Shown piece after piece: positions 17,430 to 26,044 of a DNA stretch of 64,000 nucleotides (positions are counted from its first letter, which is position 1; every line of letters begins with the position of its first letter). A model generated the notes under the pieces. It saw only the letters and a program-made list of their open reading frames with translations, was not told where the DNA came from and did not search any database. This DNA is from Butyricimonas sp. Marseille-P3923. Its GTDB lineage: Bacteria; Bacteroidota; Bacteroidia; Bacteroidales; Marinifilaceae. Location: the NCBI RefSeq assembly GCF_900184685.1, contig NZ_FXXL01000006.1, forward strand, positions 124,001-188,000, read 5' to 3'. Both the position numbers and the translations under genes were made by a program.

Positions 17430-18782
17430 TCACTTGCTACTTTTCAGATAAGCGCGCAATACCTTCGCCGTTTCGGGATTCGATGGACGGGACATATCCG
17501 AATCGATAATCCGCCCGTCGGGACTGATCAGTATAAACCGCGGGATCCCCCGTATCATGTAAAAGTCCATAAAGGAACGATCGCTTCCCATGTACAATTG
17601 CACCTCGCCCTTCGGATTCTCCCGTACCCGTTTCTCCCACATGGCACGGTCTTTATCACAGGCAACGGCAATAAACACGATATTCTCGTTCTCGAACTCT
17701 TTTTCCAACTTCTCCCAATAAACATTTTCCGCCCGACAGGGTACTCCCCATGTCGCCCACACGTTGATAAAGAGATATTTCCCCCGGAAATCATCCAGTC
17801 TGAAAGCCTGCCCCGCCATATCCGTGAACACGAAATTCATAGCCGGTCTACCGGACACGATCTTCATACATCGCTCGTACCCGTCATAGAAACGCTTCCG
17901 CATCTTCACGTCTTTCACGTACGTGTCATACGTTCTCAAGATCGTTCCCATGTGTTCGTCCACTCCCGCACCCAACAAATAATTATAAGCGTAATGATCG
18001 ATCAGAAATTCTATCAACGTACTGTTTGTCAGATTGTGAATCACGTAATCGAATTGTGCCGTCACCCGTTTGTAAGCGTCATACTCCTTCAACCGGGAGG
18101 TGCTGATTACCGAAACCAAAGAAGCCATACCCTCTTGGTATTCTTTCAATACCAACAATTTCTCGTCTTCCTTTATAAACCCTTTGACACTGTCAAGATA
18201 GGACGTATCGAGTTGATAATCCTTATTCCCCGTGCTCCACGCGTGATACAACGGATAATTTTCCAACACCGTGTAAGCCGAAAATTTTATCCGGTTACGC
18301 TCCATTTCCTTGAAAGCCTCGTCAAACTCCATCGTATCCAGATAATAAATCTGTTCTGCCACATGCTCCTTCAGTTGTTGCAAAAACTCTTCCCCATCCA
18401 ACTCGTACTCGAAGGACTTATTCCTCGATTCCAGACTGTTCAAATAAATTGTTTTGGAAGCCCCGGTGCCCTCGAAACGCGTATTTCCTTTCGCGTGGTC
18501 TCCGTACACATAAACGACCAATGATTTCCCATCCTCTATAAATAAAGGAATCCGGTCTTTCCCGTACCTCAAAGTGGCATACCCGTTTTCGCCCTCTTGC
18601 ATAACCAATTTGGCATACCCCATCTCGTTCACGTCTATCACACGCTCGCTTCCGTTCATCACTAACTCCGGTTTCATCCCGGAAGTACCGACCAAATTCA
18701 ACTCCATGACAGTTTTGCGGGTATTACAACACCACATCAAACAAATCATCACCAACAATATACCACCAATTTTACCCATCAT
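17430..18782 (-). CDS. TlpA-like thioredoxin-fold protein lacking the first active-site cysteine
   Basis: The 450-residue product has an N-terminal export signal with a cysteine pair that may act as a lipobox (ICLMWCC). A beta-rich N-terminal region and a helical middle follow. The C-terminal AhpC/TSA-TlpA domain (about 320-450) reads FVFTDMAGQAFRLDDFRGKYLFINVWATW and later GIPRFILISPDGRIID. The active site is WGVPC instead of WCxxC: Gly346 replaces the first cysteine and only Cys349 remains. It therefore cannot work as a normal dithiol oxidoreductase. It is convergent with mutL (3 nt apart) and divergent from maeB. Confidence 0.85.
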   Translation of the reverse strand: MMGKIGGILLVMICLMWCCNTRKTVMELNLVGTSGMKPELVMNGSERVIDVNEMGYAKLVMQEGENGYATLRYGKDRIPLFIEDGKSLVVYVYGDHAKGNTRFEGTGASKTIYLNSLESRNKSFEYELDGEEFLQQLKEHVAEQIYYLDTMEFDEAFKEMERNRIKFSAYTVLENYPLYHAWSTGNKDYQLDTSYLDSVKGFIKEDEKLLVLKEYQEGMASLVSVISTSRLKEYDAYKRVTAQFDYVIHNLTNSTLIEFLIDHYAYNYLLGAGVDEHMGTILRTYDTYVKDVKMRKRFYDGYERCMKIVSGRPAMNFVFTDMAGQAFRLDDFRGKYLFINVWATWGVPCRAENVYWEKLEKEFENENIVFIAVACDKDRAMWEKRVRENPKGEVQLYMGSDRSFMDFYMIRGIPRFILISPDGRIIDSDMSRPSNPETAKVLRAYLKSSK

Positions 18783-18932
18783 CTAGCCTGCCTAGTTTAC
18801 AATTTGCTAAATTAATAATAACTTCTTTTAACCTCGATTAATATTTAAACTTTAACTTTTTATTAACATTCGGCACCTTGTTATTTGTATTAAGTCTAAA
18901 TAGTTTTACAGTTTATTAAAACAAGCAACAAC

Positions 18933-21215
18933 ATGAACAAAATGGACAAAAAACAAGCTTTGCATTACCATGCCATGGGACGACCGGGAAAGATAGAAGT
19001 CATTCCCACTAAGCCACATAGCACTCAATATGACCTTTCATTAGCCTATTCCCCGGGGGTAGCCGAGCCCTGTCTGGAAATCCAGAAGAACCAGACCGAC
19101 GCTTACAAATATACCGCCAAAAGTAATCTCGTGGCAGTCATTTCCAACGGAACCGCCGTACTCGGCTTGGGGGATATCGGGGCACTCTCCGGTAAACCCG
19201 TTATGGAAGGAAAAGGTCTGTTATTTAAAATATTCGCCGACATCGATGTATTCGATATCGAGGTAGACACGAAAGACGTTGACAAATTCATCGAAACGGT
19301 CAAAATGATTGCCCCGACCTTCGGTGGAATCAACTTGGAAGACATCAAAGCACCCGAGTGTTTCGAGATCGAACGCCGCCTAAAAGAGGAACTGGATATC
19401 CCCGTGATGCACGACGACCAGCACGGCACGGCAATCATCTCGGCTGCCGGCCTACTCAACGCGCTTGAACTGAACGGCAAAAAGATAGACACCGTCCGCG
19501 TGGTTGTCAATGGCGCCGGAGCCGCGGCAATCTCGTGTGCCCGCCTGTACAAAGCTCTCGGGGTAAAGAAAGAGAACATGCTCATGTGCGACAGCAAAGG
19601 AGTCATCTACTCCGGCAGGGCGGGACTCAATGCCGAGAAAGAAGAATTCGCCGTGGAAACTTCCGCACGCACATTGCAAGAGGCTCTCGTCGGGGCTGAC
19701 ATGTTCCTCGGACTTTCCGTGGCAGATATTCTGTCAGAGGAAATGATCCAAAGCATGGCAAAAGACCCGATCGTCTTCGCCTTGGCAAACCCGAATCCGG
19801 AAATCAGCTACGAGAAAGCCATTCACAGCCGCCCCGATATCATTTTCGCCACCGGACGTTCGGACTACCCGAACCAGATCAACAACGTACTCGGCTTCCC
19901 GTATATCTTCCGGGGTGCACTCGACGTGCAAGCCCGGGGAATCAACGAGGAGATGAAATTAGCTGCCACTTACGCACTGGCAAAACTGACCAAAGAACCC
20001 GTGCCCGAGAACGTGAAAATGGCGTACAACGATCCTTCACTGGCATTCGACAGGAATTACATCATCCCGAAGCCTTTGGACGGCCGTCTTATCAGCCGGA
20101 TTGCACCCGCCGTGGCAAAAGCCGCCATCGAATCGGGTGTTGCACGCAAGGAAATCACCGACTGGGAAACCTATCAGGATCAACTGGAAAAGAGGATGGG
20201 ACAGGACGAACGTTTGATGCGGAGAATGACACGCAAGGCAAAAACAAATCCCAAACGCATCGTTTTCGCGGAAGGAGCCGACATCAAAACCCTCATGGCG
20301 GTACAGGAAATCCTCTCCGAACAGATAGCACACCCGATACTCATCGGCTCCCGCGAAGAGATCAAAGCCCTGCAAAAGCAATACAAACTGGAACTGCCAG
20401 AATTCACGATATTCGATCCCGCCCGGGAAACCGAAAGAATAACCCGTTACACCCAGCTTTACTACGAGAAAAGACAACGCAAAGGAGTGACTCTGGAACA
20501 AGCCAGAACAGGCATGAAAAACCCGAACTTCATCGGACTCATGATGGTGGAATCCGGTGATGCCGACGGCTTCATTTCCGGTGTTCATTCCGACTATCAT
20601 GACGTGCTTCGCGCAGCAAAGGATATCATCGGGTTACGGGCTTGCTGCAAATATGCCGTGGGTATGCATATCGTCACGAACAAAAAAGGAACCTATTTTC
20701 TGGCTGATACCACGGTAAACAGCCACCCGTCAGCCGACACGCTGGAATGTGTAACCGTCCTGACTTACGAGGCGGTGAAACAATTCAACGTGGAACCCGT
20801 GGTGGCACTCACCTCCTATTCTAACTTCGGCGAGTACAAACTGGGAAGCCCGGCACAGATACAAGAAGCCGTGGAAGTCCTGCAACGCAAATACCCGGAG
20901 ATACTCGTGGACGGGGAGATGTCCGCTTCCGTTGCCTTCAACAAAGAGCTGCGACAAGCCCGCTACCCCTTCTCCCCGTTAGCAGACAAGGATGTAAACA
21001 CCATTATTTTCCCGAACCTCAGTTCCGGTAGCATCGCCTTGGGCGTACTGCAAGAACTCGGCAACAACGAGATCATCGGTCCCGTGCTATTGGGCTTGAA
21101 CAAACCCGTGCATATCTTACAAATGGGATGCAGCGTAAGGGACATCGTTTACATGACTACCCTCGCCGTCACCGATGCCCAAAAGGAAACACCGGTGGAT
21201 ATGTGCAGAATTTAA
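18933..21215 (+). CDS. maeB: NADP-dependent malic enzyme with phosphotransacetylase-like C-terminal domain
   Basis: The 760-residue length is the MaeB type. Residues 1 to about 430 are malic enzyme: the PTKPHSTQYDLSLAYSPGVAEPC start, YTAKSNLVAVISNGTAVLGLGDIG, PVMHDDQHGTA, and a VVNGAGAAAISCA dinucleotide-binding loop. Residues about 440-760 form a PTA_PTB domain (RIVFAEGADIKTL, ESGDADGFISG, SSGSIALGVLQELG). It converts malate to pyruvate and CO2 with NADPH; the second domain is thought to be regulatory in homologues. A second ATG three codons in (18942) could also serve. The gene is single and ends in a 25-bp palindrome. Confidence 0.96.
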   Translation: MNKMDKKQALHYHAMGRPGKIEVIPTKPHSTQYDLSLAYSPGVAEPCLEIQKNQTDAYKYTAKSNLVAVISNGTAVLGLGDIGALSGKPVMEGKGLLFKIFADIDVFDIEVDTKDVDKFIETVKMIAPTFGGINLEDIKAPECFEIERRLKEELDIPVMHDDQHGTAIISAAGLLNALELNGKKIDTVRVVVNGAGAAAISCARLYKALGVKKENMLMCDSKGVIYSGRAGLNAEKEEFAVETSARTLQEALVGADMFLGLSVADILSEEMIQSMAKDPIVFALANPNPEISYEKAIHSRPDIIFATGRSDYPNQINNVLGFPYIFRGALDVQARGINEEMKLAATYALAKLTKEPVPENVKMAYNDPSLAFDRNYIIPKPLDGRLISRIAPAVAKAAIESGVARKEITDWETYQDQLEKRMGQDERLMRRMTRKAKTNPKRIVFAEGADIKTLMAVQEILSEQIAHPILIGSREEIKALQKQYKLELPEFTIFDPARETERITRYTQLYYEKRQRKGVTLEQARTGMKNPNFIGLMMVESGDADGFISGVHSDYHDVLRAAKDIIGLRACCKYAVGMHIVTNKKGTYFLADTTVNSHPSADTLECVTVLTYEAVKQFNVEPVVALTSYSNFGEYKLGSPAQIQEAVEVLQRKYPEILVDGEMSASVAFNKELRQARYPFSPLADKDVNTIIFPNLSSGSIALGVLQELGNNEIIGPVLLGLNKPVHILQMGCSVRDIVYMTTLAVTDAQKETPVDMCRI

Positions 21216-21222
21216 TGATTTA

Positions 21223-21286
21223 TGATTTTAGATTTACGATTTATGATTCAAGTATTTCCTTCAATCATAAATCGTAAATCTAAAAT
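21223..21286. repeat. Perfect 25-bp inverted repeat, likely bidirectional terminator
   Basis: The left arm is 21223-21247 and the right arm 21262-21286, fully complementary, with a 14-nt loop. The arms are AT-rich and built of the words GATTTACGATT and AATCATAAATC. It lies between the convergent genes maeB and rpiB. The same words recur at about 2580-2600, 25427-25440 and 25543-25566, so it belongs to a dispersed family. Confidence 0.7.
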
Positions 21287-21292
21287 CACAAA

Positions 21293-21724
21293 TTACTTCA
21301 CCGGAATCTTCTCTATCCTCCTCTGGTGGCGACCGCCTTCAAAACCGGTAGCAAGAAATGTATCTATTATCGCCTGTGCCTCCTCGTAAGCGATAAAGCG
21401 GGCGGGGATACTCACCACGTTAGCGTTATTATGCTGGCGTGCCAAAGCGGCAAGTTCCGTGTTCCAGCATAAAGCGCAACGGATTCCCTGATGCTTGTTC
21501 ACGGTCATGGAAATACCGTTACCACTTCCACACAACACGATCCCTTTCTCGTGTTCTCCCGCTTCCACGGCAAAAGCCAACGGGTGTGCCGTATCCGGGT
21601 AATCCATACTCTCGGCGGAGTGTGTCCCGTAATCTTTTACTTCATATCCTTTCTCCCGAAGATATTTCACTAATCTCTCTTTGTACTCGTAACCCGCGTG
21701 GTCACATGCTATCCCTATTTTCAT
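21293..21724 (-). CDS. rpiB: Ribose-5-phosphate isomerase B
   Basis: I place the start at the ATG of MKIGIACDHAGYEYKE because RpiB proteins begin with this strand; the open frame extends 14 codons further but with an unlikely sequence. The 143-residue product has the DHAG motif, DYGTHS, DYPDTAHPLAFAVE, GIVLCGSGNGISM and ARQHNNANVVSIPARF, all typical. It interconverts ribose-5-phosphate and ribulose-5-phosphate (pentose phosphate pathway, cytoplasm). It is convergent with maeB. Confidence 0.93.
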   Translation of the reverse strand: MKIGIACDHAGYEYKERLVKYLREKGYEVKDYGTHSAESMDYPDTAHPLAFAVEAGEHEKGIVLCGSGNGISMTVNKHQGIRCALCWNTELAALARQHNNANVVSIPARFIAYEEAQAIIDTFLATGFEGGRHQRRIEKIPVK

Positions 21725-21798
21725 CTTATTTAAAATTAACGCTACCCCGGTAGCCATATTATACATTTCCTACAAAGGTAAAAAATAGTCACAAATTA

Positions 21799-21848
21799 AC
21801 AGGTTGCAAACCACAAGTTTTTTCTCGAACTTGTAACCTGCAACCTGT
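21799..21848. repeat. Two-part inverted repeat upstream of rpiB
   Basis: The outer arms ACAGGTTGCA (21799-21808) and TGCAACCTGT (21839-21848) enclose inner arms ACAAGTT (21813-21819) and AACTTGT (21828-21834). A further AACCTGTAA follows. It is a long hairpin-forming, AACCTG-rich intergenic repeat. Confidence 0.5.
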
Positions 21849-21864
21849 CAACCTGTAACTTAAA

Positions 21865-21885
21865 AAGGGTTCCTCAAGAACCCTT
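21865..21885 (-). terminator. Rho-independent terminator after rprY
   Basis: On the minus strand the stem AAGGGTTC/GAACCCTT with a 5-nt loop is followed by TTTAAG. It begins about 10 nt past the rprY stop codon. Confidence 0.65.
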
Positions 21886-21895
21886 CTTAATATCA

Positions 21896-22585
21896 TCAAA
21901 GAATCAATTTATATCCTTTTCCGTGAACATTGATGATCTCCACTGACGGATCTTTCTTCAAATGCTTACGCAATTTCGTGATATAAACATCCATACTTCT
22001 GGCATTAAAGTAATTGTCATCAGCCCAGATATTTTTCAAAGCATAGTTTCTCTCCAGCACTTTATTTACATTCAAGCACAATAAACGGAGCAACTCTGAT
22101 TCTTTTGTAGTCAGCTTTTGTTCTTCTTCGCCGTCAAACAAAGTTTGTTTCTTGGAATTGAAGGTCAATTTACCAATTTTAAAGATTTCCTGCTCGTCTT
22201 CAGGTTTCAACCCGGTTGATCTTCTCAACACGGCCTCGATACGAAGCAATAACTCTTCCATACTGAAAGGTTTGCTCATATAATCGTCGGCACCCAGTTT
22301 GAATCCTTCCAACACGTCCTCTTTCATTGATTTAGCTGTCAAGAAAATAATTGGAATTTCGCTATTAATCTGCCTTACTTCTTTCGCTAATGTAAATCCA
22401 TCTTTTTTAGGCATCATCACGTCGAAAATGCAAATATCAAACGGTTCGTTCAAGAACGTTTCATACGCAATTTCTCCATCCTCACATAAAATAGTTTCAA
22501 AACCTTTAGCTCTTAAATACTCTTTAAGAAGCATACCCAGATTGGTGTCATCCTCTGCCAATAAAATTTTAATTTTCTCATCCAT
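21896..22585 (-). CDS. rprY: RprY-like OmpR-family response regulator
   Basis: The 229-residue protein has a receiver domain (residues 1-120) with acidic pocket EDD at 11-13, phospho-acceptor Asp55 in CIFDVMMPKKDG and Lys in FLTAKS. A winged-helix output domain follows (LTTKESELLRLLCLNVNKVLERNYALKNIW, MDVYITKLRKHLKKD). The sequence is very close to what I remember of Bacteroides RprY. The kinase gene lies immediately upstream on the same strand (75-nt gap). Confidence 0.85.
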   Translation of the reverse strand: MDEKIKILLAEDDTNLGMLLKEYLRAKGFETILCEDGEIAYETFLNEPFDICIFDVMMPKKDGFTLAKEVRQINSEIPIIFLTAKSMKEDVLEGFKLGADDYMSKPFSMEELLLRIEAVLRRSTGLKPEDEQEIFKIGKLTFNSKKQTLFDGEEEQKLTTKESELLRLLCLNVNKVLERNYALKNIWADDNYFNARSMDVYITKLRKHLKKDPSVEIINVHGKGYKLIL

Positions 22586-22660
22586 AGCTATGTTGTTTTT
22601 AATAATTCGTGTTGATTTTCATTATTCTCTTTTCTAATTTGTCTGAAAAAATATACGAAA

Positions 22661-24202
22661 TTAGAAAAATAAAGTTCTCTTTATCTTTTGCTTTTTTACA
22701 GTTAATGGTAAAATAATATCAAAACAGCTACCCTTTTCCGGGGAACTTTCCACATCAATCCTTCCACCGTGAGCCTCAACAATTTTCTTCACGTATGACA
22801 GTCCCAAGCCGAAACCTTTCACGTCATGCAAATTTCCTGTTGACACCCGGTAGAATCGTTCGAAGATTAGCTTCTGATCTTTCTTAGCAATTCCTATGCC
22901 ATTATCGATCACACTTATTACAATTTCTTTATCTTTATTACGTGTATAGATGGTAATTTCCGGTGGTTTTACACAATATTTAATAGCGTTATCCACCAAA
23001 TTGGAAATCACATTTGTTACATGTACCTCATCCGCCAGCACCTCATCCTGCTCCGCCTCCAAATAAGCCGAAAACTTTCCGCCTTTATCTTCCACGCGCA
23101 AACTGAATTTAGGCAACAAATCCTCTATCAGTTGATTCATATTAATATTCTTCAACTTCAGCTTCATCCGGGTTTCCGTGAATAAAGCGGTCTGTAACAC
23201 ACGCTCGACTTGGAAGGTCAGACGCTTGCTCTCGTCGCGGATAATCGTTGCAATCCGATCAACCGAATCCGGAGTATTCGTCACCGCACCGTCTTTCAAC
23301 ATCTGGGATGCTAAAGAGATCGTGGCAATCGGCGTTTTGAACTCGTGTGTCATATTATTAATAAAATCATTCTTGATCACTGACAACTTTTTCTGCCGTA
23401 CAATGACAATTAGGCAGAACACCCCACAAAAGACAATCACGATCGTGATAATCAATCCCGGCAATATCATCCAGAGCGAACCCGCCGTGTCGGAAGAAGC
23501 ATCCGGGAATTTCAAGTACAACACGGCAGAATTTACCTCACCCGGGAATATCTTCCGGTTAAAAGTGACATCGGACGCCTGACTCAAAAAATTGGCGGAA
23601 CTCAATATAAACTTACCATTCTCTTTTATACCGAACTCGAAACGGGAGCGCACACCCGCATCTTTCAACGTATTACCGATAAAACCGTACAGGTTGTCCA
23701 AATCCACCCGACCTTCAATCTGATGTTTATCCTCTTTCCCCTCGGGCACTAATTTGTAATCTTCTCCCGTGCGTTCCTTAAGCGCTTGCCGCAATTTCAA
23801 AATAGAAGTTTCCAGATTATCCTCTTTAAACTTACTTCCCACGAAATCGCTTATATCCTGCACGTCAGAATCGTCATCCACCGAAACTAAAGTTGACCCC
23901 AACATCAACGCGACATCATTCTTTGACGCCACCAAACGCTTGGGATCGATATACGTGGGTGCATTCAGCACGAGTCCCGACTTTTTTGCCTGCAACAAAT
24001 TCTGATCCTGCACAAATCTCCCCGACTCTTCTTTCTGGCGGATATAATCGACGACTTCATCCATGGCACGGTTCACCGTGAAAAAGAATTGCTCTCTTTT
24101 CACATCATAAGCCGTCTGGAAGTAACTCGCTTGGAGAATAACCAACCCCAGCAAAGAAATGCCAAACACAATCCCTAATATGATTATCTGTTGCTTTCTC
24201 AT
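22661..24202 (-). CDS. rprX: RprX-like sensor histidine kinase
   Basis: The 513-residue protein has a membrane helix at about 6-27, a periplasmic domain of about 215 residues and a second helix at about 245-270. A HisKA domain follows with His286 in NNMTHEFKTPIATI, then an HATPase domain with LVDNAIKYC, VIDNGIGI, FERFYRVSTG and GFGLGLSYVKKIVEAHGG. Family role: it senses an envelope signal and phosphorylates RprY. The signal is unknown. No HAMP domain is evident. Confidence 0.85.
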   Translation of the reverse strand: MRKQQIIILGIVFGISLLGLVILQASYFQTAYDVKREQFFFTVNRAMDEVVDYIRQKEESGRFVQDQNLLQAKKSGLVLNAPTYIDPKRLVASKNDVALMLGSTLVSVDDDSDVQDISDFVGSKFKEDNLETSILKLRQALKERTGEDYKLVPEGKEDKHQIEGRVDLDNLYGFIGNTLKDAGVRSRFEFGIKENGKFILSSANFLSQASDVTFNRKIFPGEVNSAVLYLKFPDASSDTAGSLWMILPGLIITIVIVFCGVFCLIVIVRQKKLSVIKNDFINNMTHEFKTPIATISLASQMLKDGAVTNTPDSVDRIATIIRDESKRLTFQVERVLQTALFTETRMKLKLKNINMNQLIEDLLPKFSLRVEDKGGKFSAYLEAEQDEVLADEVHVTNVISNLVDNAIKYCVKPPEITIYTRNKDKEIVISVIDNGIGIAKKDQKLIFERFYRVSTGNLHDVKGFGLGLSYVKKIVEAHGGRIDVESSPEKGSCFDIILPLTVKKQKIKRTLFF

Positions 24203-24387
24203 ACATGCAAATTTAACAATTCGATTTTAACAATTAGCACGCTTAATAAAATTTAACTAAACTATAACTATTTGACATTCTATCAATTTTTATCAAATTC
24301 ATAAAACAACGCCATTTTCAGCACTCGCACTTAACATTTAACATTTGTGAAACTTCTAAAAACGCTCAACGGTTCAACAACTTACAC

Positions 24388-25413
24388 TTAAAAAAGTGTT
24401 GCTTGCCAATCATCTTTCCTTCTATCTTTTCTTAAATGCTTATAAGCCAAATCCGTGACCTCTCTACCTCTGGGTGTCCGCTTCAAAAATCCTTCCTTGA
24501 TCAAAAATGGCTCGTACACCTCTTCCAATGTACCCGGATCTTCACTCACCGCCGTGGCAATCGTGGTCAATCCCACGGGACCTCCCTTGAATTTATCGAT
24601 AATCGTCAACAATATCTTATTATCCATATCGTCCAACCCGAACTTATCGATATTCAACGCTTCCAAAGCATACGTGGTAATCTCGTGATCCACCACCCCG
24701 TTCCCTTTCACCATCGCGAAGTCACGCACCCGACGTAACAAAGCGTTCGCTATACGAGGCGTACCCCGGCTACGGGTTGCGATTTCTTTGGATGCCTGAC
24801 TCGTGATCTTTGTCCTCAATATGGCGGCAGAGCGCTCCACGATTCCGGTCAACACGTCCAGATCATAATATTCCAGATGGCTGTTAATCCCGAAACGAGC
24901 CCTTAACGGGGCTGTCAGCAACCCGCTACGAGTTGTCGCCCCAATCAGGGTAAACGGACTCAATTGAATTTGCACCGAACGAGCCGCGGGCCCCTTATCA
25001 ATCATGATATCGATCTTGAAATCCTCCATGGCCGAGTACAAATATTCCTCCACGATCGGACTCAACCGATGAATTTCATCAATAAACAACACGTCATTCG
25101 GTTCCAGATTGGTCAGCAACCCGGCCAAATCTCCCGGCTTATCCAACACCGGACCGGAAGTAATCTTTATCCCCACACCCAACTCGTTGGCTATAATTGC
25201 CGACAGAGTTGTTTTTCCCAACCCGGGAGGTCCATGCAACAGGACATGATCAAGCGATTCACCCCGCATCTTGGCAGCCTGCACGAAAATCTCCAAGTTC
25301 TCAACAATTTTCTTCTGTCCCCGAAAATCACCGAAACTCAGAGGCCGTAACGCTTTCTCCAGCTCCTTCTCACCATCAGGTACGCTCCCGTTTCTTATAT
25401 CAAAACTTCCCAT
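24388..25413 (-). CDS. ruvB: Holliday junction branch migration helicase RuvB
   Basis: The 341-residue protein has the standard RuvB length. It carries [19 protein letters not shown], Walker [10 protein letters not shown], Walker [11 protein letters not shown], the sensor [18 protein letters not shown], and the C-terminal winged helix [28 protein letters not shown]. With RuvA it drives branch migration during recombinational repair. About 185 nt separate it from rprX downstream; I see nothing in that gap. Confidence 0.97.
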   Translation of the reverse strand: MGSFDIRNGSVPDGEKELEKALRPLSFGDFRGQKKIVENLEIFVQAAKMRGESLDHVLLHGPPGLGKTTLSAIIANELGVGIKITSGPVLDKPGDLAGLLTNLEPNDVLFIDEIHRLSPIVEEYLYSAMEDFKIDIMIDKGPAARSVQIQLSPFTLIGATTRSGLLTAPLRARFGINSHLEYYDLDVLTGIVERSAAILRTKITSQASKEIATRSRGTPRIANALLRRVRDFAMVKGNGVVDHEITTYALEALNIDKFGLDDMDNKILLTIIDKFKGGPVGLTTIATAVSEDPGTLEEVYEPFLIKEGFLKRTPRGREVTDLAYKHLRKDRRKDDWQATLF

Positions 25414-25426
25414 GAAACTAATCCAT

Positions 25427-25566
25427 TTAAGATTTACGATTGTCTTTGCAAATTCAATTGGTAAATGTACAACAAAACAATTGAAAATGGAAAATTGAAA
25501 ATGGAAAATGAAATTACCCGATCGGAAATCACAGAATCAGTAAATCTTAAATCATAAATCATAAAT
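25427..25566. repeat. Short AT-rich intergenic repeats between tadA and ruvB
   Basis: A 14-bp unit TTGAAAATGGAAAA occurs twice in tandem (25481-25508) and a third partial unit follows. On either side are copies of the dispersed word family GATTTACGATT (25431) and AAATCATAAATCATAAAT (25549-25566), also seen at 21223-21286. No gene is present here. Confidence 0.5.
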
Positions 25567-25586
25567 AGCGTTAGCACGCGCACAGG

Positions 25587-26030
25587 CTACCGTTCTCTTT
25601 TTCTTGCAAAAAACTCCTTCACCAAATCCCCGCACTCTTCCGCCAGCACGCCTCCGCTAACTTTCGTCTTCGGGTGCAACACCGAAGGGGTGAGCCGGGC
25701 ATATCCCCGGTGCGGATCGGCAGCCCCGTAAACCAATTCGCCTAATTGCGCCCACGCCAACGCCCCACCGCACATCACACAAGGCTCCATAGTCACGTAA
25801 AGCGTACAGTCATTCAAATATTTTCCGCCTAACATGGATGTTGCCGACGTTATTGCCAACATTTCGGCGTGCGCCGTCACGTCATTCAGCCGTTCGGTTT
25901 GATTATGTGCCCGTGCTATCACCCGATCCTTGCATACCACCACGGCACCCACGGGAATTTCCCCTTCTTCTTCCGCCAGTTTGGCCTCTTCCAAAGCTTT
26001 CCGCATAAACATCTCGTGCTTATCCATCAT
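25587..26030 (-). CDS. tadA: tRNA adenosine(34) deaminase / CMP-dCMP-type nucleoside deaminase
   Basis: The 147-residue protein has the zinc deaminase motifs HAE (His54, catalytic Glu56 in TAHAEM) and PCVMC (Cys84, Cys87), plus GEIPVGAVVV near the N-terminus. These fit TadA, which makes inosine at the wobble position of tRNA-Arg(ACG). The start has two adjacent ATGs. It lies 14 nt after a TPR lipoprotein gene on the same strand and is probably co-transcribed with it. Confidence 0.9.
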   Translation of the reverse strand: MMDKHEMFMRKALEEAKLAEEEGEIPVGAVVVCKDRVIARAHNQTERLNDVTAHAEMLAITSATSMLGGKYLNDCTLYVTMEPCVMCGGALAWAQLGELVYGAADPHRGYARLTPSVLHPKTKVSGGVLAEECGDLVKEFFARKRER

Positions 26031-26044
26031 ACCTATATATTATA

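Noticed and set aside
17598-18524. Plus-strand frame of 308 codons opposite the TlpA-like gene
   Set aside because: Antisense to a TlpA-like gene with recognisable domain order; no independent support.
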